From contig JAIRVF010000089.1 of NCBI GenBank assembly GCA_031254035.1, positions 1 through 48,728 of the forward strand: DNA of 48,728 nt. Direction: 5' to 3'. Positions 33,768 through 42,196 of the stretch are shown here, piece by piece. This DNA is from Paenibacillus sp. (GTDB lineage Bacteria; Bacillota; Bacilli; Paenibacillales; Paenibacillaceae). The notes beneath the pieces were generated by a model. The model saw only the letters and a program-made list of their open reading frames with translations, was not told where the DNA came from and made no database searches. The translations under genes and the position numbers were made by a program. Numbering within the stretch: the first letter of the stretch is position 1; each line of letters opens with the position of its first letter.

Positions 33768-35057
33768 TTGGCACATACCATTCATGATACAAATACACAA
33801 ATTCGCGACAGAGCCGTACTGGTCAGTCTTGTTACGGACGAGGTCAAAAGGTCTGGGATCCATCCGGAGCATTCCCTTCAGGAGCTTGTTAGTCTAGCTG
33901 AGACGGCAGGCGTGGATGTTCTCGATGTCGTCACGCAAAACCGTGATGTGCCGGATGCCTGCTGGCTGCTCGGAAAGGGTAAGGTCGAGGAGCTGCAGAT
34001 GATGATTGATTCGGTTGGTGCGAACACCGCGATCTTTGATCACGACCTGTCGGGAGCCCAGGTACGCAATCTGGAGCAGAAACTAGACGTGAAAATTATC
34101 GACCGGACACAGCTGATCCTCGATATTTTCGCACAACGTGCTAACACACGTGAAGGTATAATTCAGGTGGAGCTCGCCCAACTTTCGTATTTGCTTCCGC
34201 GCCTATCGGGCCACGGCAAAAATTTGTCGCGGCTCGGTGGGGGCATTGGCACACGCGGTCCGGGCGAGAGCAAATTGGAAACCGACAGACGCCATATTCG
34301 GAGGCGCATCGACGATCTGAAAAAACAGCTTGAAGCAGTTATCAAACACCGTAAGCTGTACAGAGGGCGCAGACAAAAAAGCGGGGCGATTCAGATTGCA
34401 CTCGTCGGGTACACCAATGCCGGGAAATCTACGCTACTAAAGCAGCTCACCAGCGCTGAGGTTTACATTGAGAACCAGTTGTTTGCAACACTGGATCCGA
34501 CTTCACGCACGCTTGTGCTTCCCGGTGGCAGTGAGGTCATCTTGACCGATACAGTTGGATTTATACAAAATCTCCCTCATGATCTGGTTGCAGCATTTCG
34601 GGCGACGCTGGAGGAAGCGAACGAGGCGGATCTCATTTTGCATGTCGTCGATGCTTCTTCACCGATGCGTGAGAATCAGATGTCGGTCGTAGACTCCATT
34701 CTGGAAGAGCTCGGAGCTGCGGATAAACCGCAGCTGATTTTGTTCAATAAAAAGGACATATGTACGAAAGAACAGCTGGAAATGCTGTCGTCCGGTCAAG
34801 GGTATTTAAAGATCAGCGCCCTGGACCAAGAAGATTTGCTTGCCTTGAGGCAGGCGATCCAGGACCGGCTATCCGGTGGTATTCTGGCCTTCCGGATTCC
34901 TCCGGAAGATGGCAATGCTATGGCCCTGCTTTACCGTATTGGGGATGTATTAGAGCAGAGGTCGGAAGAACATGATATGATTTATAAGGTACAGGTTCAC
35001 AAGCCTGATTATGAGAAATGGGGATATTTGCTTGATTCGTTTCTCATAAGAGAGTGA
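33768..35057 (+). CDS. hflX: GTPase HflX
   Basis: The 429-residue GTPase binds the 50S subunit and can split stalled ribosomes. An N-terminal domain (LVSLAETAGVDVLDVVTQNR, GKGKVEELQ) and the glycine-rich hinge (SRLGGGIGTRGPGESKLETD) precede the G domain: G1 GYTNAGKSTLL, G3 DTVGFIQNLP, G4 NKKD (FNKKDICT). TTG 33768 is the only reasonable start, with a poor site (ACGGGG about 10 bases upstream), so expression may be low or depend on upstream sequences altered by the insertion. It is coupled to ynbB (TGAATG). Confidence 0.95.
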   Translation: MAHTIHDTNTQIRDRAVLVSLVTDEVKRSGIHPEHSLQELVSLAETAGVDVLDVVTQNRDVPDACWLLGKGKVEELQMMIDSVGANTAIFDHDLSGAQVRNLEQKLDVKIIDRTQLILDIFAQRANTREGIIQVELAQLSYLLPRLSGHGKNLSRLGGGIGTRGPGESKLETDRRHIRRRIDDLKKQLEAVIKHRKLYRGRRQKSGAIQIALVGYTNAGKSTLLKQLTSAEVYIENQLFATLDPTSRTLVLPGGSEVILTDTVGFIQNLPHDLVAAFRATLEEANEADLILHVVDASSPMRENQMSVVDSILEELGAADKPQLILFNKKDICTKEQLEMLSSGQGYLKISALDQEDLLALRQAIQDRLSGGILAFRIPPEDGNAMALLYRIGDVLEQRSEEHDMIYKVQVHKPDYEKWGYLLDSFLIRE

Positions 35058-36341
35058 ATGGGAGATTTGGAGGAGAAATTCGTAGACATGGCACAATTTA
35101 CACAAGAACTAGAACAATGGATGGAAACCGCCGAAGAGCGGATTGAAGGACAATTTCGCAAGCTTGACCGCGTCATCGACCGTAACCAATGGAAGATCAT
35201 TGAAGCTTTTCAGCGGCATCAGGTCAGTGATTTTCATTTTGCGGGTTCAACGGGATATGCCTATAATGACCGAGGCAGAGAAGTGCTGGATTTGGTATAT
35301 GCGGACGTATTCGGGGCCGAAGCAGCTCTGGTACGGCCGCATTTTGCTTCGGGCACGCATACGATCTCAACGGCTTTGTTTGGAGTACTAAGACCTGGGG
35401 ACGAGCTGTTTTATATTACGGGCCGCCCCTATGATACCCTTCATAAAGTCATAGGGAAGAAGGGTGATGGTACCGGGTCGCTGCAGGATTTTGGGATCAC
35501 GTACCGCGAAGCGGCCTTAACGGCGGAGGGTGGAATCGATTGGGAAGCGGTCCGGGCCGGTATCCATGAATCCACGAAAGTGATCGGAATCCAACGCTCG
35601 CGGGGGTATGATTGGCGCGCTTCCTTTACGGTGAACGAAATTGGCGAAATGGTCAAGAAAGTCAAAGAAATAAAGCCGGATGTGATCGTGTTCGTCGATA
35701 ACTGTTACGGTGAATTCACCGAGGCAGTGGAACCAACGGAAGTGGGCGCGGATTTGATCGCGGGTTCCTTGATCAAAAATCCTGGCGGAGGAATTGCCGA
35801 AACCGGAGGGTATATTTGCGGCAAACAGCAATATGTAGATCACTGCGCATACCGGCTCACAGCTCCGGGAATCGGCAGCGAAGTCGGCGCCATGTTAGGA
35901 ACGACGCGGGGAATTTATCAAGGCTTATTCTTGGCACCAACGATCGTTGGACAAGCGTTAAAAGGAAGCATTTTTGCGGCGGCGATGTTTGAACAGGCGG
36001 GCTTCGTTTCCAAGCCAGCTTGGAATGAACCGCGCACGGATTTGATTCAGGCCATTTCTTTCACGACTGCGGAGCATTTGATTGCCTTTGTACAAGGTAT
36101 CCAGCGCGCCGCGGCCGTAGACAGTCATGTCGTTCCAGAACCATGGGACATGCCGGGATATGAACATCCGGTTATTATGGCTGCAGGGACGTTCATCCAA
36201 GGCGGAAGTCTGGAACTGTCGGCAGATGCGCCGATCCGGGAACCTTTTATCGGGTATATGCAAGGCGGTTTGACATACTCACATGTTAAATTTGGGGTTA
36301 TGTTAGCTCTGCAAAAGATGAAAGAAAAAAATCTCTTGTAA
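35058..36341 (+). CDS. ynbB: YnbB, methionine gamma-lyase family PLP enzyme
   Basis: The 427-residue protein belongs to the PLP-dependent fold-type I family often annotated as aluminium resistance protein or methionine gamma-lyase. Visible parts are STGYAYNDRGREVLD, ASGTHTISTALFGVLRPGD, FVDNCYGEFTE with the PLP-ring Asp, and AGSLIKNPGGGIAETGGYI with the Schiff-base Lys. The true reaction is unproven. ATG 35058 directly follows the hflX stop (coupled); ATG 35088 (MAQFTQELEQW) with GGAGGAG upstream is a good alternative. The order hflX-ynbB-glnR-glnA equals that in B. subtilis. Confidence 0.88.
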   Translation: MGDLEEKFVDMAQFTQELEQWMETAEERIEGQFRKLDRVIDRNQWKIIEAFQRHQVSDFHFAGSTGYAYNDRGREVLDLVYADVFGAEAALVRPHFASGTHTISTALFGVLRPGDELFYITGRPYDTLHKVIGKKGDGTGSLQDFGITYREAALTAEGGIDWEAVRAGIHESTKVIGIQRSRGYDWRASFTVNEIGEMVKKVKEIKPDVIVFVDNCYGEFTEAVEPTEVGADLIAGSLIKNPGGGIAETGGYICGKQQYVDHCAYRLTAPGIGSEVGAMLGTTRGIYQGLFLAPTIVGQALKGSIFAAAMFEQAGFVSKPAWNEPRTDLIQAISFTTAEHLIAFVQGIQRAAAVDSHVVPEPWDMPGYEHPVIMAAGTFIQGGSLELSADAPIREPFIGYMQGGLTYSHVKFGVMLALQKMKEKNLL

Positions 36342-36358
36342 GTTTATCTGACATGTTG

Positions 36359-36387
36359 TTGACGCGTGTGATAAGAAAATGTACAAT
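36359..36387 (+). promoter_or_regulatory. Sigma-A promoter of glnRA
   Basis: TTGACG (36359-36364), 17 bases, TACAAT (36382-36387), 39 bp before glnR. I cannot find a full TGTNA-N7-TNACA GlnR box here; only TGTGA and GTACA half-like words at 9-base spacing overlap the promoter. Confidence 0.7.
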
Positions 36388-36425
36388 GTGAGTTAGAAAA
36401 GTTCACTGGAAGGTTGAGATAAGTC

Positions 36426-36836
36426 ATGGGTGATGAGATCCGTAGAAACATGGCGTTGTTCCCAATTGGAATTGTGATGAAACTGACTGATTTGTCAGCC
36501 AGACAAATCCGGTATTATGAACAGCATGATCTGATTGTTCCTGCGCGTACCTCAGGCAATCAGCGCTTGTTCTCTTTCAATGATGTGGAAAGATTGCTGG
36601 AAATTAAGTCTTTGATTGAAAAAGGCGTGAACATTGCCGGAATCAAACAAGTAATGAACCCGGTGTCCAAGGAATCCGAAGAAGCGACCGTTATTACAGC
36701 GGATACGGAAGTGAAACGGAAAGAGATGTCGGAAACACAATTGCATCGCCTGTTGAAGCAGCAGCTCGTTTCAGATAAAAGACCGGGCCAGGTGTCTTTG
36801 ATTCAAGGAGAGTTGTCTCGGTTTTTTAATAAATAA
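36426..36836 (+). CDS. glnR: Nitrogen regulator GlnR
   Basis: The 136-residue MerR-family repressor controls glutamine synthetase and other nitrogen genes. The winged helix reads FPIGIVMKLTDLSARQIRYYEQHDLI with RTSGNQRLFSFNDVERLLEI. A short helical dimerisation segment and a C-terminal tail (LIQGELSRFFNK) follow; in Bacillus this tail senses feedback-inhibited glutamine synthetase. It precedes glnA by 36 bp in the usual operon and probably represses itself. Confidence 0.95.
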   Translation: MGDEIRRNMALFPIGIVMKLTDLSARQIRYYEQHDLIVPARTSGNQRLFSFNDVERLLEIKSLIEKGVNIAGIKQVMNPVSKESEEATVITADTEVKRKEMSETQLHRLLKQQLVSDKRPGQVSLIQGELSRFFNK

Positions 36837-36872
36837 TAATCAGATTGAACATTTGGAAAGGGAGAGGATCCT

Positions 36873-38201
36873 ATGAGCTACACTAAAGAAGATATTCTTC
36901 GGATCGCCGAGGAAGAGAATGTACGTTTTATCCGTCTGCAATTTACCGATTTGCTGGGAACGATCAAAAACGTCGAAATTCCAGTCAGTCAGCTGAAAAA
37001 AGCGGTTGACAACAAAATGATGTTCGATGGATCTTCCATCGAAGGTTATGTCCGTATTGAAGAATCCGATATGTACCTGTATCCGGATCTCAACACCTGG
37101 GTGATTTTCCCTTGGGTAGCCGAAGATCGTGTAGCGCGTTTGATCTGTGATGTATATATGCCGGACGGTACCCCGTTCCCTGGCGACCCGCGCGGTATTT
37201 TGAAACGTAACCTTAAGGAAGCGGAAACGATGGGTTACACGGCTATGAACGTAGGTCCAGAACCGGAGTTTTTCCTGTTCAAAACGGATGAGAAAGGCAA
37301 TCCTACCATGGAACTGAACGACCAAGGTGGATATTTTGACCTTGCGCCAACGGACCTTGGTGAAAACTGCCGCCGTGAAATCGTACTTACGCTGGAAGAA
37401 ATGGGCTTCGAAATTGAAGCTTCTCACCACGAAGTGGCACCGGGCCAGCATGAAATCGACTTTAAATATGAAGATGCCGTTAAAGCGGCAGACCAGATCC
37501 AGACATTCAAGCTGGTTGTTAAAACCATTGCTCGCCAGCATGGTCTGCATGCAACTTTTATGCCTAAACCGTTGTTTGGTGTGAACGGATCCGGTATGCA
37601 CTGCCACCAATCCCTGTTTAATGGCAACGTAAACGTATTTTATGATGAATCCGACGAATTGGGTCTGAGCAAAGAAGCCCGCTATTACATGGCCGGTATT
37701 CTGAAGCATGCGCGTGCTTTTGCCGCGATTACCAACCCAACCGTGAACTCTTACAAACGTTTGGTCCCAGGCTACGAAGCTCCATGTTATGTGGCATGGT
37801 CTGGCAGCAACCGCAGCCCGATGATCCGTATCCCGGCTTCTCGTGGACTGAGCACACGCGTTGAAGTTCGTAACCCGGATCCAGCTGCGAACCCTTACCT
37901 GGCCCTTGCCGTTATGCTTCGCGCAGGTTTGAACGGGATCAGCAAACAGATGCCACTTCCGGCTCCAATCGATCGCAACATCTATGTGATGTCCGAAGAA
38001 GAGCGGATCGAAGAAGGCATTCCAAGCCTGCCGGCTGACCTGAAACAAGCGCTGAACGAGATGATTCGCGACGAAGTTATCATCGATGCACTTGGCGAGC
38101 ATGCACTGTCCCACTTCTATGAACTGAAAGAAATCGAATGGGATATGTACAGAACACAAGTTCATCAATGGGAACGCGATCAATATATGACTCTGTACTA
38201 A
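36873..38201 (+). CDS. glnA: Type I-alpha glutamine synthetase
   Basis: The 442-residue dodecameric enzyme makes glutamine from glutamate, ammonia and ATP. Conserved pieces are [35 protein letters not shown] with Arg61 (the Bacillus feedback-sensing Arg62), [30 protein letters not shown], and [14 protein letters not shown]. The 25-residue adenylylation-type insertion of I-beta enzymes is absent, so it is the GlnR-coupled I-alpha form. AAAGGGAGAGG precedes the ATG. Codon use is strongly biased, as expected for high expression. Confidence 0.97.
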   Translation: MSYTKEDILRIAEEENVRFIRLQFTDLLGTIKNVEIPVSQLKKAVDNKMMFDGSSIEGYVRIEESDMYLYPDLNTWVIFPWVAEDRVARLICDVYMPDGTPFPGDPRGILKRNLKEAETMGYTAMNVGPEPEFFLFKTDEKGNPTMELNDQGGYFDLAPTDLGENCRREIVLTLEEMGFEIEASHHEVAPGQHEIDFKYEDAVKAADQIQTFKLVVKTIARQHGLHATFMPKPLFGVNGSGMHCHQSLFNGNVNVFYDESDELGLSKEARYYMAGILKHARAFAAITNPTVNSYKRLVPGYEAPCYVAWSGSNRSPMIRIPASRGLSTRVEVRNPDPAANPYLALAVMLRAGLNGISKQMPLPAPIDRNIYVMSEEERIEEGIPSLPADLKQALNEMIRDEVIIDALGEHALSHFYELKEIEWDMYRTQVHQWERDQYMTLY

Positions 38202-38206
38202 TCCTT

Positions 38207-38246
38207 AAATCCCTTGCGCCGTATGGTGTGAGGGATTTTTGTTTTT
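38207..38246 (+). terminator. Terminator of glnRA
   Basis: AAATCCCT (38207-38214) pairs with AGGGATTT (38231-38238), followed by TTGTTTTT. Confidence 0.8.
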
Positions 38247-38266
38247 GGTATGAATGTACCCCAAAA

Positions 38267-38303
38267 GACTCATCTCACAATCATGGCGGGATGAGCCTTT
38301 TTT
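38267..38303. terminator. Second hairpin, possibly bidirectional
   Basis: CTCATC/GATGAG arms with an AAAAGA prefix and a CC-T6 suffix. It lies between glnA and the convergent DUF4870 gene. Confidence 0.55.
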
Positions 38304-38316
38304 CTATGTTGATCGT

Positions 38317-38631
38317 TTATCGAGTTGTTAATACTTTTATTCCTTTTATTATATTTAATACAAATACATAAATCACCAAAATAATCGAAATCACTACATA
38401 TGTGACTACAAGTCCAGATGCTGTTTGTCCCCATCCGTTGATACCTAAAAAACCAGAACCAGCAATACCGATGATAAAAATGATATAAGGAACCAGATGT
38501 AACAATAATGATTTTTTGGCATGATATTTCACATCTTCAGAAGCTACAAAAAATACAATGATCGGGAACAAAAATGGTGCGAAAAATATACTAAAATAAC
38601 ATAATGACGATAAAATATTTTTTTCTTTCAT
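38317..38631 (-). CDS. DUF4870 domain small membrane protein
   Basis: The 104-residue protein has three hydrophobic helices. It has the DUF4870 (Tic20-like) signature LCYFSIFFAPFLFPIIVFFVA followed by YHAKKSLLLHLVPYIIF. Function is unknown; Tic20-like domains occur in small membrane proteins of many bacteria. ATG 38631 has AGAGGTG 7 bases upstream, and the GTG at 38640 belongs to that site. The gene is convergent with glnA and stands alone. Confidence 0.75.
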   Translation of the reverse strand: MKEKNILSSLCYFSIFFAPFLFPIIVFFVASEDVKYHAKKSLLLHLVPYIIFIIGIAGSGFLGINGWGQTASGLVVTYVVISIILVIYVFVLNIIKGIKVLTTR

Positions 38632-38911
38632 ACGTTTCACCTCTAAATTGATTTGGAATTTTTAGCACTCTCAATCTCTGTAATTTTGATTTTACGTTCA
38701 GAACCTTACACAGTTTTTATTTTAACCTTACATAAAGCTTAAACATTAATGTAATGATTAAACGGGCTTTTGGAGCTTAGTCGCTGATTTTATCATTTTG
38801 GGCGGACTCAAATAGGAAAGGCGGAATAATATATGGATTGGATATGATTTAGCGTGTTAACTGTTGCATTTGCTTGATACGGTAATTAGTTCATAAAACA
38901 GGGAAGAAAGA
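38632..38911. other. Intergenic region, AT-rich
   Basis: Divergent promoter region between the DUF4870 gene and the C39-like gene. I see no clear promoter pair and no other feature. Confidence 0.3.
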
Positions 38912-39523
38912 GTGGCAGCGATGAGGAAGCTCGTATATTTTAGCCAAAAGGACCCTCAGTGGAAGGACATTATGTACTCCATCTGGAATGAGAAAAAGCA
39001 GACGATCGGTACATCTGCATGTGGACCTACAAGCGTTGCTATGGTGATCAGTACTCTGACCGGACACACCGTGTTGCCCCCCAAAGCTGCTACCTATGCG
39101 CTTAACAATGGTTACCGCACAATTGATGATGGCACGTCATGGGATTTCTTTGCATCGATCGCTAAAAGATACGGTATTGCATGTACGCAGACCGACAGTC
39201 TTAGTAAGGTAAAAAAGGCTCTCGGTAATGGCAAAATCGTTATCGCGTCCATGGACATGGGCAACTTTACAAGCGGCGGTCACTACATCCTGCTGGTTGG
39301 GATCACGGGCAAGAATGGAGATACTTGGATTGATGTATTTGATCCTAACCACGACAACTCAAACTACGGAACAGACGGCCTGATTGATCAGGGGATCAAG
39401 AATGATGGCAAGGTGTCTGCTAAGGAAATTGTGTTTGTTAAGCAGGCAAAACAATATTGGATTTTTTCACAACAAACCATGGAAGATAACAGTATGAATG
39501 CAGAAGAGAAGAAGGTTTTTTAG
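38912..39523 (+). CDS. C39-like peptidase family protein (cytosolic)
   Basis: The 203-residue protein has the Peptidase_C39_2 papain-like fold: Cys37 in GTSACGPTSVAMVISTL, His125 in SGGHYILLVGI, and Asp145 in WIDVFDPNHDNSNY. It has no signal peptide, unlike the other C39-like protein at 918-1529. The start is GTG 38912 with GGGAAG upstream; ATG 38921 (MRKLVYFSQKD) is an alternative. It may be secreted without a classic signal or act in the cytosol; the substrate is unknown. A terminator follows at 39592. Confidence 0.75.
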   Translation: MAAMRKLVYFSQKDPQWKDIMYSIWNEKKQTIGTSACGPTSVAMVISTLTGHTVLPPKAATYALNNGYRTIDDGTSWDFFASIAKRYGIACTQTDSLSKVKKALGNGKIVIASMDMGNFTSGGHYILLVGITGKNGDTWIDVFDPNHDNSNYGTDGLIDQGIKNDGKVSAKEIVFVKQAKQYWIFSQQTMEDNSMNAEEKKVF

Positions 39524-39591
39524 CATTGCAGATCGCAGTAATTGATATTGAAACATTATTAACGCTGTAATATTCAATTCATAAAAAAATT

Positions 39592-39622
39592 CCCTGCTGG
39601 CTTCATGCTAGCAGGGTTTTTG
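39592..39622. terminator. Terminator between the C39-like gene and the convergent yjcZ gene
   Basis: CCCTGCTGGC (39592-39601), loop TTCAT, GCTAGCAGGG (39607-39616) with one G-T pair, then TTTTT; A-rich bases precede it, so it may work both ways. Confidence 0.75.
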
Positions 39623-39628
39623 TCTACA

Positions 39629-39727
39629 TTAAAATCCCCAAGTTTTAGCAACGATTACAAGCAGAATGAAGAGTACGAGAATTGTGGTAATATTCATTCC
39701 ACCATAAGATCCTCCAACTTCGCTCAT
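39629..39727 (-). CDS. YjcZ family sporulation protein, 32 residues
   Basis: This micro-ORF starts MSEVGGSYGGMN and continues as one hydrophobic helix (ITTILVLFILLVIVAK) with an aromatic end TWGF, the hallmark of the YjcZ family of small sporulation-associated membrane peptides. AAAGGGG lies about 10 bases before the ATG. A CATAATAT element 33 bp upstream resembles a mother-cell sigma -10. A related 36-residue gene lies at 41078-41188. Molecular role is unknown. Confidence 0.8.
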   Translation of the reverse strand: MSEVGGSYGGMNITTILVLFILLVIVAKTWGF

Positions 39728-39756
39728 ATTGAATCTGCCCCTTTCTAATAGGATTA

Positions 39757-39771
39757 GTTCATATTATGAAC
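39757..39771 (-). promoter_or_regulatory. Promoter palindrome of the first yjcZ gene
   Basis: GTTCATATTATGAAC is a perfect dyad. On the minus strand it contains CATAATAT, a sigma-K/sigma-E -10-like word, with an AC about 17 bases upstream. Confidence 0.4.
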
Positions 39772-40098
39772 GTTCTCTAAAAATAGTTAGGGATAAATAG
39801 ACGAGTTAAAAGATATATTTTTATATTCTATTTAACATTCTTCCTTATTCTCAGTCCCTCCACTATATCGATGCGCGTGTGGGGTTTATCCCGTTCACTG
39901 CTTTACTTTTGTTTGATACGCCCAACTTTTTATACCCTAACTTACTTTTTAGAAGGGGGGTAAAACTGTTTCTCTAGACCCACTCCATGTTTATAAGTTA
40001 ATATTAAAACCCAGCTTATTTTTATTAGTGCCGATGATTCTCTTGCTCAGAAGTAAGATTCATCTGTTTAAAATTTGGTTCACAAGGAGTAACAAAAA
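39772..40098. other. Intergenic region before the CDF exporter gene
   Basis: The 327 bp are AT-rich and divergent. I searched by eye for a yybP-ykoY manganese riboswitch, which often precedes such exporters, and saw none. No ORF is convincing. Confidence 0.3.
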
Positions 40099-40989
40099 AT
40101 GATCAGTGAAAACAAACAGTCTACTATTGCTATTTGGATTAGTTTAATCAGCAATATTATGCTAACAACCGTCAAGTTGGCCGTCGGGTTCTTATTCAAA
40201 AGTCCAGTGCTAATTGCAGATGGTGTACATAACGCGGGAGATGTAGTAGCTGCTGGAGCTGCACTTAGTTCAATGCGTGTTTCTAAACTGCCCCCTGATG
40301 AAGATCATCCTTATGGACATGGTAAAGCTGAGGTTATAGGAGCGGGGGTTGTTGCCATTATTTTGGGCATGGCAGCAATTTATATGGGGTACCATTCCGT
40401 GATTGTTCTCTTTGAGCCGCCTCACAAGGCAACGACCGTCGCACTTATTGCAGCTGGATTTTCTTTAATTGTGAAACAAATCCTTTACATCTATACCATG
40501 TCAATTGGGAAGAGACTAAAAAGTAATGGCTTAATAGCTACGGCTTATGACCACCTTGCCGATGTATATGCATCAGTTGCAGCAGTAATCGGAATTGGAC
40601 TCGGTTTGATCGGAGATCATTACCAGATCACGTTGTTGTCATACGGAGACCCTATTGCAGGGATCGTCGTTGCTTATTTTGTATTGAGATTAGCCATTCA
40701 TATGGGAAAATCATCCGTAGGTGTATTGATGGAAAAGAATGTAGAAGCTGAACAAATCGATGCTTTGGTTAACATAGTCCATGAAGTACCGGGTGTTAAG
40801 CGGATTGACCGAATTCGAGCCAGAGATCACGGACATTATATCATTGTTGATGTAAGGGTAGGTGTTCCTGCCGAGTTAAGTGTTCAAGAAGGGCATGATA
40901 TTTCAAGACAAATTAAACATTCGGTCATGGAACAACATCCGGATGTTGGAGAAGTGTTGGTTCATATAAATCCATGGTACGAGGAGTAG
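40099..40989 (+). CDS. Cation diffusion facilitator, probable manganese exporter
   Basis: The 296-residue inner-membrane antiporter has six helices and a cytosolic C-terminal ferredoxin-like domain (MEKNVEAEQIDALVNIV onward). The site A residues lie in helix 2 (IADGVHNAGD: Asp and Asn in DGVHN) and helix 5 (AYDHLADV: two Asp in DHLAD). This N-D-D-D set is the one described for the manganese CDF MntE, whereas zinc CDFs have a His. PPDEDHPYGHGKAEVIG is the usual cytosolic loop. Length matches B. subtilis MneS (YeaB) and MneP. AAGGAG lies about 10 bases before the ATG. It stands alone. Confidence 0.85.
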   Translation: MISENKQSTIAIWISLISNIMLTTVKLAVGFLFKSPVLIADGVHNAGDVVAAGAALSSMRVSKLPPDEDHPYGHGKAEVIGAGVVAIILGMAAIYMGYHSVIVLFEPPHKATTVALIAAGFSLIVKQILYIYTMSIGKRLKSNGLIATAYDHLADVYASVAAVIGIGLGLIGDHYQITLLSYGDPIAGIVVAYFVLRLAIHMGKSSVGVLMEKNVEAEQIDALVNIVHEVPGVKRIDRIRARDHGHYIIVDVRVGVPAELSVQEGHDISRQIKHSVMEQHPDVGEVLVHINPWYEE

Positions 40990-41019
40990 CCTTTCTATTT
41001 TAATTACCGAACTGCCCTT

Positions 41020-41046
41020 ACCTCTTTCAGAATACTTCATAATATA
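41020..41046 (+). promoter_or_regulatory. Sigma-K-like promoter of the second yjcZ gene
   Basis: AC (41020-41021), 16 bases, CATAATATA (41038-41046) fits AC-N16-CATANNNTA. It is 31 bp before the start codon, nearly the same distance as in the first yjcZ gene. Confidence 0.4.
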
Positions 41047-41077
41047 TAATGTATTCCAAAACAAGGAGGTTGTAATC

Positions 41078-41188
41078 ATGAGTGAAGTAGTAGGTGGAGT
41101 AGGTTATGGTGGTTTGGGTACTAGTACGGCAGCTATCTTAGTTCTGTTTATTCTATTGGTTATCATAACCAAATCTTTCTTTTTCTAA
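41078..41188 (+). CDS. YjcZ family sporulation protein, 36 residues
   Basis: The micro-ORF begins MSEVVGGVGYGGLGTS and continues as the helix TAAILVLFILLVIITK with the end SFFF, closely like the 32-residue paralogue at 39629-39727. AAGGAGG lies 9 bases before the ATG. It has its own promoter-like element and terminator, so it is a free-standing gene. Members are small membrane peptides made during sporulation; role unknown. Confidence 0.85.
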   Translation: MSEVVGGVGYGGLGTSTAAILVLFILLVIITKSFFF

Positions 41189-41202
41189 GAAAATAGCCAA
41201 TC

Positions 41203-41241
41203 AAAGCCTCTGCTGTAGTTATATCGGCAGGGGCTTTCTTT
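41203..41241 (+). terminator. Terminator of the second yjcZ gene
   Basis: AAAGCCTCTGC (41203-41213) pairs with GCAGGGGCTTT (41227-41237) with one G-T pair, followed by CTTT. Confidence 0.7.
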
Positions 41242-41443
41242 ATGATCACATCTTTATTACCTGGAATAAGATTTCCATAAGATTGATATGACAAAAATAT
41301 AGTCTATAAACATAGGAGCATATATCCATTTTAATTAGACTTGGAAATTTTATCAGATCATATTCTTATGTGATGTAAATATTCGAACAAAAATGAAATA
41401 AGAAATCGTCATATTAAAAAATAATATTTAGAGTTATTTGGAG

Positions 41444-41487
41444 TTGACGTATGCCGTAATGTAATTTACACTTACAGTTAAGTGTAA
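41444..41487 (+). promoter_or_regulatory. marR promoter with overlapping palindromic operator
   Basis: TTGACG (41444-41449), 17 bases, TACACT (41467-41472). The -10 lies inside a perfect dyad, TTACACTTA (41466-41474) and TAAGTGTAA (41479-41487), with a 4-base centre. Binding of the MarR protein here would block its own promoter. Confidence 0.65.
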
Positions 41488-41508
41488 TTAAATATTAATG
41501 GTGATGAA

Positions 41509-41976
41509 ATGAAAGAAGAACTTATTACATATGTCCGGCAGTTAAACGAGATTGAGTATGCTTGCCATGAGATGCTGACACAGGAATATGCGAATGTTTT
41601 GGACGAATCGGTAACGCGCAGCCAGATTATTATTCTGAACGATCTTGATAAGAGCGGCAGCATGCTTACCGGCGAATTAGCCAAACAGCTGAATATTACC
41701 CCAAGCGCAGTCAGTCAAATGCTGAATAAAATGGAGAAACGCAAGCTGGTCAAACGATCCATTAATCTGAATAATCGCCGGGAAATTTTAGTGGAGCTGG
41801 ATACAGCGGGGCTCAAGTTCATTGAAATGAACAAAAAGATTGAGTTGTCCATCATTGAACGTTTTTACGCCAAACTTCCCTTTGAAGATCTAGAAGCACT
41901 TAAAGACATTATGCTGAAATTCAAACGGATTATCGAGCAGGAGTTGGCGGAAAATGGTCATGTTCACATCGATTAG
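41509..41976 (+). CDS. MarR family transcriptional regulator
   Basis: The 155-residue protein has the MarR winged helix: TGELAKQLNITPSAVSQMLNKMEKRKLVKR (given here in part: ITPSAVSQMLNKMEKRKL), then NNRREILVELDTAGLK as the wing. N- and C-terminal helices form the dimer. The ligand is unknown. A strong dyad overlaps its promoter, and a related sequence lies upstream of the decayed gene at 42197, so this regulator probably controlled both. The ribosome binding site is weak (GGTGATGAA). Confidence 0.85.
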   Translation: MKEELITYVRQLNEIEYACHEMLTQEYANVLDESVTRSQIIILNDLDKSGSMLTGELAKQLNITPSAVSQMLNKMEKRKLVKRSINLNNRREILVELDTAGLKFIEMNKKIELSIIERFYAKLPFEDLEALKDIMLKFKRIIEQELAENGHVHID

Positions 41977-42011
41977 TCCTTGGAAAATTTGCACTAAATA
42001 GCTACAAGGTT

Positions 42012-42037
42012 GTCCGGAGCGCTTCCGGACTCTTTTT
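42012..42037 (+). terminator. Terminator of marR
   Basis: GTCCGGA (42012-42018), loop GCGCT, TCCGGAC (42024-42030), followed by TCTTTTT. Confidence 0.8.
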
Positions 42038-42045
42038 CGGCAAAT

Positions 42046-42080
42046 AGTTAAGTGATGTTAAATATTAATTGTATTTAACA
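42046..42080 (+). promoter_or_regulatory. Second MarR-type operator
   Basis: TGTTAAATA (42056-42064) and TATTTAACA (42072-42080) form a perfect dyad with a 7-base centre. The 25 bases at 42046-42070 match 41476-41500 at the marR promoter in 21 positions, so the two regions look like sites for the same protein. Confidence 0.5.
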
Positions 42081-42196
42081 TATGAAAGGGGGGGGAGACT
42101 CATAGCCGCTTGAAAAGTTGTCTCGGCTGCTCACAATATTTGTTTTGGCAGACATGAAGTTATAGAGGGATCGTCAGACAAAAGGAGGAATCCAAT

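Noticed and set aside
36840..38183. 447-codon minus-strand ORF antisense to glnA
   Set aside because: It mirrors the strongly biased glnA reading frame, has no recognisable domain and no ribosome binding site. Long antisense frames are common opposite highly expressed genes.
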